NCBI GenBank assembly: GCA_007125835.1
Contig: SLCJ01000108.1
Location: 1 to 5,949 of the forward strand
From: Verrucomicrobiales bacterium
GTDB taxonomy: Bacteria > Verrucomicrobiota > Verrucomicrobiia > Verrucomicrobiales > SLCJ01
Direction of reading: 5' to 3'
Length of the DNA: 5,949 nt
Positions 1 to 5,322 of this stretch are shown here, one piece after another. The notes below the pieces were generated by a model, which saw only the letters and a program-made list of their open reading frames with translations, was not told the DNA's origin and ran no database searches. The number at the start of each line of letters is the position of its first letter. The first letter of the stretch is position 1. A program made the translations under genes and the position numbers.

Positions 1-372
1 ATGGGCGACAGCGACCCCGCCGCCCTCTTCTCCTATGTCGCCCGCGAACTCGGCCAGCGCCGCATCGCCTTCCTCTGCGCCCGCGAATCGCACGACCCCT
101 CGCGCACGCCGCCCCCCCTCGGACCGCAGCTCAAACGCGAATTCGGAGGCGTTTTTATTGCCAACGAAGGATTCTCAGCCGACTCCGCACGAACCGCCAT
201 CCAATCCGGCCACGCCGATGCCATCGCCTGGGGACGCGCCGCCATCGCCAACCCCGACCTCCCCGCTCGCATCCGCCATCACATCCCATGGAACGAAGCC
301 GACCCCGCCACCTTCTACGGCGGCGGCACCCCCGGCTACACCGACTACCCATCAGCCCCCCTGCCCAACTGA
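1..372 (+). CDS. Old Yellow Enzyme family NADH:flavin oxidoreductase (alkene reductase), C-terminal part
   Basis: This is the C-terminal 123 codons of an FMN-dependent ene-reductase of the NemA/XenA type, ending at TGA 370-372. Such cytosolic TIM-barrel enzymes use NAD(P)H to reduce activated C=C bonds or nitro compounds. The visible part carries the last barrel strands. GGVFIANEGF (residues 49-58) matches the family strand with the Gly-rich turn. DAIAWGRAAIANPDLPARI (73-91) is the FMN-phosphate-binding GR..IANPDL motif. FYGGGTPGYTDYP (105-117) is the conserved C-terminal signature. Full-length relatives have about 360 residues, so roughly two thirds lies upstream of the window. The ATG at base 1 is therefore internal: MGDSDP aligns with an interior family segment. 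The physiological substrate cannot be inferred. The gene converges on the SGNH hydrolase gene. No T-tailed terminator is visible after its stop. Confidence 0.9.
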   Translation: MGDSDPAALFSYVARELGQRRIAFLCARESHDPSRTPPPLGPQLKREFGGVFIANEGFSADSARTAIQSGHADAIAWGRAAIANPDLPARIRHHIPWNEADPATFYGGGTPGYTDYPSAPLPN

Positions 373-402
373 TAACCCGGTCCTGGTTGGTTGTTGGTTG
401 CT

Positions 403-457
403 TGCTCGCGTCTCTGCGCTCCAGGCCCTTTGCTCGATGCTCGCATCTCTGCGCTCC
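403..457. repeat. Imperfect 20-base direct repeat, two copies 35 bases apart
   Basis: The 20-mer tgctcgcgtctctgcgctcc at 403-422 recurs at 438-457 with one change (g to a). The spacer contains a further partial match (tgctcgatgc). The pair lies in the 170-base gap between the convergent oxidoreductase and hydrolase genes. Two copies do not make a CRISPR array. This could be a small dispersed or slipped-duplication repeat, and no function is apparent. The rest of the gap (373-542) holds a TTGG-rich stretch at 385-400 and no clear terminator. Confidence 0.5.
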
Positions 458-542
458 CCCCAGCGGTGGCCATGGCATCCATCCTGCTACGCGGTTCTCA
501 CACCAACAATCAAAAATCCACAGAACCCGGTTTCATGACAGA

Positions 543-1295
543 TCAGGGTGCCCGAACTTCTTCGAGAATCTCCACCATCGCCTCGGCCCAAAGTTCGTAG
601 CCCCGCGCATTGGGGTGCAAGGCATCGGGCATCACATCCTCGGGCAGTCCTCCGTCCTCATCCAGAAAGATCGCGCCTATATCGCGAAACACCACATTCT
701 CCCGCTCCCCAAGCGGGGCGATCAACAGATTGATCTCTTCGTTCACTTGCCGCCTCGCGTCATCCGCTCCCCGGCCCCGCGGGAAAATGCCGAGCAGGAC
801 AATTGTCGCGTCCGGCGCGCGCGTGACCATCTCGCCGACAATCATCGTAATCCCTTCCGCCGTTTCCGCCGCCGGCCTGCCTTCGCCGTGTCCGGTATTG
901 TTGGTGCCGATCATCAACACCACCGTGTCCGGCCGCAGGTCTTCAGGCCACTCGCCGTGGCGCAGCCGCCACAGCACATGCTCGGTGCGGTCGCCGGAAT
1001 ACCCAAGATTCAATGCCCCCGCCGGAGCGAAACGCTCCTCCCAGAGAGCCGCCCCCGCGCCCTCCCATCCCTGGGTGATCGAATCACCCGCAAACACAAG
1101 CCGCACCTCAGCGGCCCGGGCCGCCACTTCCTCCAGCTTCGCCTCGTGCCTCTCCACCCACCATCCCTCGGTGCGCGACACCGGCGTGGTGGAGGGCGAA
1201 GCAGACGCTCCTTCCTCGGCAACAAGTGAATGCGGCCACAATAACATCACGGCAAAGCCGCCAACCCATCGAACAGGCAAAAAAAATCGGATCAT
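543..1295 (-). CDS. Exported SGNH/GDSL-family hydrolase, PAF-acetylhydrolase beta/gamma-like
   Basis: This is a predicted secreted esterase of 250 residues. Residues 1-26 look like a signal peptide: MIRFF, a hydrophobic core, then SLVA before EE. All SGNH blocks are present. Block I is AGDSITQG with nucleophile Ser72. Block II is NLGYSGDRTEHVLWRL (96-111), with its Gly at 101. Block III is GTNN (130-133). Block V is DALHP, with catalytic Asp224 and His227. The block II sequence and spacing resemble the alpha subunits of platelet-activating-factor acetylhydrolase IB. Bacterial relatives are often acetyl-esterases acting on sugars, but the substrate here is unknown. The frame stays open up to 1484. 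I chose ATG 1293-1295 because it begins the signal peptide and because the upstream 63 codons do not look like protein. A GAGG lies 11 bases before it, which is a long spacing. The gene appears monocistronic and converges with the oxidoreductase gene. Confidence 0.88.
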   Translation of the reverse strand: MIRFFLPVRWVGGFAVMLLWPHSLVAEEGASASPSTTPVSRTEGWWVERHEAKLEEVAARAAEVRLVFAGDSITQGWEGAGAALWEERFAPAGALNLGYSGDRTEHVLWRLRHGEWPEDLRPDTVVLMIGTNNTGHGEGRPAAETAEGITMIVGEMVTRAPDATIVLLGIFPRGRGADDARRQVNEEINLLIAPLGERENVVFRDIGAIFLDEDGGLPEDVMPDALHPNARGYELWAEAMVEILEEVRAP

Positions 1296-1491
1296 CGGCA
1301 AACCAACCTCATCACTCCACTGATTGCAACCAAAGGATCTCCTGCGTATGCTGGCTGGGGCGTTTCCTCCCCCCACGCCCTCCACCACCAAGAGAGGCCC
1401 CCTCGGATATCGCCGCATCTCCGCTCCTCGAAGTGGTCCAGCCTGCGGCAGACGACTGATCCCTCTGCTCCACCTCGCAGCCAATAAGGAG

Positions 1492-1513
1492 CCCCCCGCA
1501 CTCCTGCGGGGGG
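1492..1513. other. GC-rich hairpin with 9-bp stem and CTCC loop
   Basis: CCCCCCGCA (1492-1500) and TGCGGGGGG (1505-1513) form a perfect stem around loop CTCC. No T-run follows on either strand, so it is a poor intrinsic terminator. It lies about 200 bases upstream of the hydrolase start and could be in its leader RNA or be a repeat remnant. Confidence 0.55.
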
Positions 1514-1580
1514 GGTGAGAATGAAGTGGTGATTGATTAAGCCGATTCCGTCCCGCCCATTCTCCTCCTCATTCGCACCA

Positions 1581-1594
1581 CGGCAGGAGTGCCG
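1581..1594. other. Small hairpin with GGAG loop
   Basis: CGGCA (1581-1585) and TGCCG (1590-1594) flank loop GGAG. The ten bases gcaggagtgc at 1583-1592 are the exact reverse complement of gcactcctgc at 1498-1507, which spans the loop of the hairpin at 1492-1513. The two could pair with each other or be copies of one repeat in opposite orientation. Confidence 0.45.
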
Positions 1595-1602
1595 CTGCTC
1601 CG

Positions 1603-1618
1603 GTACGTGATCACGCAC
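1603..1618. other. 16-base near-perfect palindrome
   Basis: gtacgtgatcacgcac contains the perfect 10-base palindrome CGTGATCACG (1606-1615). The symmetry extends to 16 bases if one G-T pair is allowed. It has the size of a dimeric regulator's operator but lies about 310 bases upstream of the nearest start, and no promoter could be assigned beside it. Chance occurrence is possible. Confidence 0.3.
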
Positions 1619-1700
1619 ACGGTAATGCTTGAGGCAGGCGCAAACACTCTGGCCGCCGCCAACAAAAACAGCACCCCGCCGCCACAAACAGCTTACCAGA

Positions 1701-1743
1701 ACGCGCCAGCGTCTTGGAGTGCGCAAGTCCTCTCGCGCTTTCC
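1701..1743. repeat. Candidate dispersed intergenic repeat
   Basis: The segment beginning acgcgccagcgtcttggagt and ending in the cgcgctttcc stretch resembles a repeat I recall from intergenic DNA of Verrucomicrobiota-type genomes. Only one copy is present here, so the assignment rests on recollection and not on repetition in this window. It falls in a stretch with no credible gene: the overlapping frames on both strands give low-complexity, Arg/Pro-rich or Cys-rich peptides. Confidence 0.3.
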
Positions 1744-1825
1744 AGGTGATGCGGCAGCTAACAATGCCCGCAAACATCTCTTCAGCGTTGGTCTTCCCAG
1801 TCTCACCCCTCCCGCCTCCAATCGA

Positions 1826-1906
1826 CCCTGAAAGGGCAAAAGCACAAAGCCCGGAGTTTCAACTCCGGGACAAATCACCATCGCAAAATGCGTCCTGAAG
1901 GGGCGC
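1826..1906. repeat. Cluster of three short hairpins, REP-like
   Basis: Three stem-loops lie within 81 bases. The first is CCCT-GAA-AGGG (1826-1836). The second is the 9-bp stem at 1850-1869. The third is GCGTCC-TGAA-GGGGCGC (1890-1906, with one wobble pair and one extra G). The first and third share a CCTGAA core, which suggests related units. This pattern recalls REP-like palindromic elements scattered between genes of many environmental bacteria. No transposase is nearby. Confidence 0.4.
1832..1869 (-). terminator. Possible intrinsic terminator downstream of the sulfate operon
   Basis: On the minus strand a perfect 9-bp GC-rich stem (CCCGGAGTT / AACTCCGGG, two-base loop as written, so four or more unpaired bases in practice) is followed by a T-rich tail, CTTTGTGCTTTTGCCC. 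It lies 337 bases beyond the cysA stop and no better candidate appears closer. The tail is interrupted, so termination would be partial at best. The hairpin may simply belong to the repeat cluster around it. Confidence 0.3.
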
Positions 1907-1975
1907 CTGCGAGCAAGCAAGCACCCAAAGCGGCTGAGGACAACCGCACTCAAAGACGGGCCCAGGAAGGGGACA

Positions 1976-2431
1976 ATGCCACAGTCGGCCCCACCGGCAA
2001 CGCCGACGCTCCCCGGCAACCCCGCCACCCACGTCGGCTTCGCGGGTGAAACCGAGAATGAGGAAGTCGTGGCCTGGGCACCTTTTGTCTTTGTCTCGAA
2101 CATCACCACCGACGAACAGCAGGACTTGGTCCAGCTCGCCGCCGAAGCCGGCAAGACCTACTCCCCGCCCTCCGGCCCCGATCCCTCCCTCTTCACCTCC
2201 AACGATCACGAATACATCGTCTTGGCCGAAAACGAAGACGTGCTGGCGACCAGACTGCCGTCACGAATGTCAGCTTCAAGGAACTCGCCTTTAGGAAAAA
2301 GGCGAACATGGCGGAAGATCACGGATACAACCCGGCCGGGCACAAGGTCCAGTTCGCGTAGTCTCTCGCGGGATACCTCGGCCTCGAAAGGCTCGCGGGT
2401 GCCCACTCGCTCCAGTGCTACTCTGCCGTAA
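1976..2431 (+). CDS. Possible small gene or gene remnant of unknown function, antisense to the 3' end of cysA
   Basis: The frame runs 151 codons from ATG 1976. AGGA at 1964-1967 sits eight bases before the start, the best Shine-Dalgarno match in the window. Residues 1-20 are Pro/Thr-rich. Residues 22-95 look like ordinary protein, with mixed acidic, hydrophobic and aromatic residues (for example EEVVAWAPFVFVSNITTDEQ, then a DLVQLAAEAGKTY stretch and NDHEYIVLAENEDV). Their third codon positions are mostly G or C. After about residue 95 the peptide becomes Ser/Arg/Thr-rich, as expected for a shadow of cysA, which it overlaps by 226 bases. I do not recognise a family. It may be a genuine short gene, the 5' fragment of a gene cut off where cysA now lies, or chance. 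No signal peptide or membrane segment is evident. Confidence 0.28.
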   Translation: MPQSAPPATPTLPGNPATHVGFAGETENEEVVAWAPFVFVSNITTDEQQDLVQLAAEAGKTYSPPSGPDPSLFTSNDHEYIVLAENEDVLATRLPSRMSASRNSPLGKRRTWRKITDTTRPGTRSSSRSLSRDTSASKGSRVPTRSSATLP

Positions 2432-3315
2432 TTCCCGGCTGAGAACACGTGCTGCACCTTTGCCTTGAGGGCATAGGCATGCGTCTCGTGATCCTCCGGC
2501 TCCAACTCGACATCGTGCGGGCGCACGTAGAGCACATCCTTTTCCCGATCCTTCGTCTCTGAACCAACACCCGCCACAAAGCGGTTCACATTTCCCAGGA
2601 ACTCAATCACAAATGGAGAGACCGGCCGATCATAGACGGTCTGGGGATCGCCGACCTGTTCGATTCTCGCATTGTTCATCACGACCACCTCGTCGGCAAG
2701 CTCCAGTGCCTCATCCTGATCGTGGGTGACGAAGATCGTGGTCACTTTGATTTCCTCCTGGAAGGTTCTCAGCCACCGCCTCAGATCCTTGCGCACTTTC
2801 GCATCCAACGCGCCAAATGGCTCATCCAGCAACAACACCTTCGGATTCATCGCCAGTGCGCGGGCGAGGGCCACGCGCTGGCGTTGCCCGCCTGAAAGCT
2901 CGCTCGGATACCGACCTCCCAGGCCGTCAAGGTGCACCAGTTGCAACAACTCGCACACGCGGGTCAGGATCACGTCCTTGGCAGGCCGCTCCTTTCGTGG
3001 CAGCGAATTCAGGCCGAAGGCCACATTGGATTCCACCGTCATGTGCTTGAACAGCGCGTAATGCTGAAACACAAATCCAACCCCCCGTCGACCGGCCGGG
3101 GCTGCCGTCACGTCCTTGCCATGAAATAGCACGCGACTTGTCTCCAGCGAATCGGGGAACTCGAGACCTGCGAGGATCCGCAGCAGGGTTGTTTTCCCCG
3201 AGCCGGACGGACCCAGCAGGGATACAAGTTTGCCGTCGGGCACTTCCAGCGACACGTTCTCCAGTGCCTTGAAAGTGCCGAATGTTTTACTAATCTGGAT
3301 TGCCTTGATACTCAT
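2206..3315 (-). CDS. cysA: Sulfate/thiosulfate ABC importer, ATP-binding protein CysA
   Basis: This 369-residue cytoplasmic ATPase drives sulfate/thiosulfate uptake. All nucleotide-binding motifs are intact. Walker A is GPSGSGKT (35-42). The Q-loop is VFQHYALF with Gln84. The ABC signature is LSGGQRQR (140-147). Walker B is VLLLDEP (160-166), followed by the D-loop FGALDA. The switch His198 is in VTHDQDEAL. Hallmarks of the CysA subfamily include FGALDAKVRKDLRRWLR, the FVIEFLGNVNRF segment and the YVRPHDVELE start of the C-terminal regulatory domain. Residues 54-62 carry a few extra residues compared with the usual PDSG-type turn. The last 15-20 residues (LVASTSSFSAKTMYS) do not match what I expect of the family. 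ATG 3313-3315 is chosen because it gives the normal N-terminus; only a weak purine stretch (AGAGAAG) precedes it. It is the last gene of the operon, 60 bases after cysW. Confidence 0.95.
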   Translation of the reverse strand: MSIKAIQISKTFGTFKALENVSLEVPDGKLVSLLGPSGSGKTTLLRILAGLEFPDSLETSRVLFHGKDVTAAPAGRRGVGFVFQHYALFKHMTVESNVAFGLNSLPRKERPAKDVILTRVCELLQLVHLDGLGGRYPSELSGGQRQRVALARALAMNPKVLLLDEPFGALDAKVRKDLRRWLRTFQEEIKVTTIFVTHDQDEALELADEVVVMNNARIEQVGDPQTVYDRPVSPFVIEFLGNVNRFVAGVGSETKDREKDVLYVRPHDVELEPEDHETHAYALKAKVQHVFSAGNYGRVALERVGTREPFEAEVSRERLRELDLVPGRVVSVIFRHVRLFPKGEFLEADIRDGSLVASTSSFSAKTMYS

Positions 3316-3375
3316 GACTTTGGTTTCTTCTCTAAGTAATAAATATGTTGTTGGATGAATTGACTGCGTGGTCCC

Positions 3376-4254
3376 TCATGACTCGCGGCCGGACAAGCGT
3401 TCGACGATGTTTTTCAGCAGCAGGGTGAGGAGGGCGAGGATTGCCAGAAGCGAAGCCGTGGCAAAGGCGGGCACCGTTGCATAGTCGAAATACAACTGCT
3501 GGATCTGCAGCGTCATTGTATTTGTCTTGCCGCTGATTTTGCCGGAAACCACCTCAACACCGCCAAACTCACCCATCGCCCTCGCATTGCAAAGGATCAC
3601 GCCGTAGAACAGGCCCCACTTCACATTGGGCAGTGTGACCTTGAAGAATGTGCGCCAGCCCGATGCTCCCATGGTCATCGCGGCATACTCCTCGTCCCGA
3701 CCCTGCGCCTGCATCACGGGGATGAGTTCCCTGGCGATAAAGGGCACGGTGCCAAATGTGGTGGCCAGCACGATGCCGGGAAAGGCGAAAACCACCTGGA
3801 AGTTCACGCCCTCAAGCCAAGGTCCAAGATACCCGTGGGCACCGAAGATGAGGATGAAGATCATTCCGCCAATTACCGGTGTGACAGCAAAGGGAAGGTC
3901 AATGATCGTGACCAGGAGGCTTTTCCCCCGAAAGTCGAATTTGGTCACCGCCCAGGCGGCGGCAACACCAAAAACCAGGTTCAAGGGCACGGCTACAGCA
4001 GCCGTCAGCAGGGTAAGTCGGATCGAATGACGGATGAAGCGATCTTCGAATGTGGAAAAGTAGGCAGAGATTCCGCTCCTGAATGCCTCGATGAACACCG
4101 TGAACAACGGCATCAGCAGAAAGAGGGCGAGGAATCCTGTAGCCAACGAGATCAATACCGTCCGCACCCAGGGCGCTTCGGTGGTGGCGCTGCGGGTTTG
4201 CGGAAGAGCTGATGAGCGCACCCGATGTTGTTTTGAGTGTCTGTGGGAATTCAT
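3376..4254 (-). CDS. cysW: Sulfate/thiosulfate ABC importer, permease subunit CysW
   Basis: This is an inner-membrane permease of 292 residues that pairs with CysT to form the sulfate channel. After a basic N-terminal tail, the first membrane helix lies around residues 31-55, with further hydrophobic helices to the C-terminus. The cytoplasmic EAA coupling loop that docks on CysA is EEYAAMTMGASGWRTFFKVT (188-207). The following stretch, with VILCNARAMGEFGGVEVVSG and GKTNTMTLQIQQLY, is diagnostic for CysW over CysT. The frame is open for 24 codons upstream, to ATG 4326, which would overlap cysT by 47 bases. I prefer ATG 4252-4254, which leaves a 25-base gap and a normal length. No clear Shine-Dalgarno sequence precedes it, so translation may be coupled to cysT. 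Confidence 0.93.
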   Translation of the reverse strand: MNSHRHSKQHRVRSSALPQTRSATTEAPWVRTVLISLATGFLALFLLMPLFTVFIEAFRSGISAYFSTFEDRFIRHSIRLTLLTAAVAVPLNLVFGVAAAWAVTKFDFRGKSLLVTIIDLPFAVTPVIGGMIFILIFGAHGYLGPWLEGVNFQVVFAFPGIVLATTFGTVPFIARELIPVMQAQGRDEEYAAMTMGASGWRTFFKVTLPNVKWGLFYGVILCNARAMGEFGGVEVVSGKISGKTNTMTLQIQQLYFDYATVPAFATASLLAILALLTLLLKNIVERLSGRES

Positions 4255-4279
4255 GACAGTATGCGTGTTGGGTTTTGAA

Positions 4280-5170
4280 TCATCCGCGGGCCTGGCCCAG
4301 CGACTCACTCCACCGCTGGAGAACATTGATCACGAGCAGAATGGCAAACGAAGCGACGAGCATGACCGCCGCCACGGCCGCAGCTTGGGCGACTTGGAAG
4401 TTTTCAAGTCGTTGCACGATGATCAGAGGGGTGATCTCGGTGCGCAGCGGCATGTTGCCCGAAATGAAAATAATCGAACCGTATTCGCCAATTGCCCGGG
4501 CGTAAGCGAGTGAAAACCCGGTCAACCAAGCAGGCAAAATTGCGGGAAAAATCACCCGGAAAAACGTTCTCCAGCGTCCGGCTCCGAGCGTAGCCGAAGC
4601 CTCCTCCACTTCCTTGTCGAGGCTTTCCAGCACCGGCTGAAGGCTTCGGATCACAAAAGGCAGCCCGATAAATGTCAGGGCAATGTAAATTCCAATCCTG
4701 GAATAAGCGGTCTCAAGACCCAACGGATAAAGGTATTGCCCGAGGAACCCGTTCTCCGCGTAAATTGTGGTCAGCGCAATGCCGGCCACAGCGGTGGGCA
4801 GCGCAAAGGGCAAATCAACGATGGCATCGAAAATCCGCCTCCCGGGAAAGGAATAGCGTACCAATACCCATGCAGCGATCAGTCCGAAAACCGCGTTCGT
4901 TGCCGCAGCGGCCAGGGAGATGCCGAAAGTGATCTTGTAGCTCGCCACCACCCTTCGCGATGTGACGATGGACCAGAACTCCTCCCATGAGATTTCCGAC
5001 GCCCGGAGAAACACACCGGCAAGGGGAATCAGCACAATCAGGCTGAGGTAGCTTACCGCAAAGCCAAGGGAGAGTCCGAAGCCGGGGAGTACCCTTCGAT
5101 TCGCTCTGGGAGCTTTGCCGCCTCTGCCGAAAGCGGAGGAGATGTCATTTGAATCGCTTGTGTCGTTCAT
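4280..5170 (-). CDS. cysT: Sulfate/thiosulfate ABC importer, permease subunit CysT (CysU)
   Basis: This is an inner-membrane permease of 296 residues and the partner of CysW. A polar N-terminal tail of about 26 residues precedes LPGFGLSLGFAVSYLSLIVL (28-47), the first membrane helix and typical of CysT. Other family features are DLPFALPTAVAGIAL (119-133), GLPFVIRSLQPVLE (169-182) and the EAA loop EEASATLGAGRWRTFFRV (189-206) that contacts CysA. Next comes ARAIGEYGSIIFISGNMP, which distinguishes CysT from CysW. The length is normal for the family. ATG 5168-5170 is the first suitable start after the upstream hairpins. No Shine-Dalgarno match lies within 20 bases upstream (the sequence reads AACCAGCACGATTCCC). 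The gene follows the binding-protein gene after a structured 152-base gap and precedes cysW by 25 bases. Confidence 0.94.
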   Translation of the reverse strand: MNDTSDSNDISSAFGRGGKAPRANRRVLPGFGLSLGFAVSYLSLIVLIPLAGVFLRASEISWEEFWSIVTSRRVVASYKITFGISLAAAATNAVFGLIAAWVLVRYSFPGRRIFDAIVDLPFALPTAVAGIALTTIYAENGFLGQYLYPLGLETAYSRIGIYIALTFIGLPFVIRSLQPVLESLDKEVEEASATLGAGRWRTFFRVIFPAILPAWLTGFSLAYARAIGEYGSIIFISGNMPLRTEITPLIIVQRLENFQVAQAAAVAAVMLVASFAILLVINVLQRWSESLGQARG

Positions 5171-5201
5171 GGGAATCGTGCTGGTTGGGAAGCAAAGCTC
5201 C

Positions 5202-5310
5202 AGGGGGGCTATCCCCCTCCTCGCTCATCTATGAGCCGAGGACGGGGTGCCACGCGCCTGTATTGGGCAAAGGAGAATTGTCGGGCGCGGATTCTATGTG
5301 GCGCGCGCCC
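5202..5310 (-). promoter_or_regulatory. Three consecutive hairpins between the sulfate-binding-protein gene and cysT
   Basis: In transcription order, hairpin 1 pairs 5304-5310 with 5283-5289 (7 bp, CGCGCCC/GGGCGCG) and starts 12 bases after the binding-protein stop. Hairpin 2 pairs 5231-5242 with 5218-5228 (11 bp with one bulged base, loop CT). Hairpin 3 pairs 5213-5217 with 5204-5208 (5 G-C pairs, loop CTAT). None has a convincing T-tail. Such structures between a binding-protein gene and its permease genes commonly stabilise the upstream mRNA or reduce downstream expression, so that the binding protein is made in excess. That role is inferred here. Confidence 0.5.
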
Positions 5311-5322
5311 TCGCCTACCAGT

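Noticed and set aside
403..457. Possible CRISPR array
   Set aside because: There are only two imperfect copies with a 15-base spacer, and no cas genes.
288..1229. Long plus-strand open frame (313 codons) opposite the hydrolase gene
   Set aside because: Its peptide is Arg/Pro/His-rich with no motif, while the opposite strand carries the complete SGNH catalytic set. It is open because of GC-rich codon bias.
1296..1484. N-terminal extension of the hydrolase frame up to ATG 1484
   Set aside because: The extra 63 codons look non-coding, and the signal peptide begins at ATG 1295.
1292..1777. Minus-strand open frame of 161 codons upstream of the hydrolase
   Set aside because: The peptide is rich in Cys, Trp and Arg without family resemblance, overlaps hairpins and repeat-like DNA, and has no good start site.
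1693..2154. Minus-strand open frame following cysA
   Set aside because: The composition is repeat-derived and low in protein character. It begins after two stop codons following cysA and shows no motif.
2726..3061. Plus-strand frames inside cysA
   Set aside because: They lie opposite intact ABC ATPase motifs and are antisense shadows.
3835..4513. Plus-strand frames inside cysW and cysT
   Set aside because: They are charged, low-complexity antisense shadows of membrane-protein codons.
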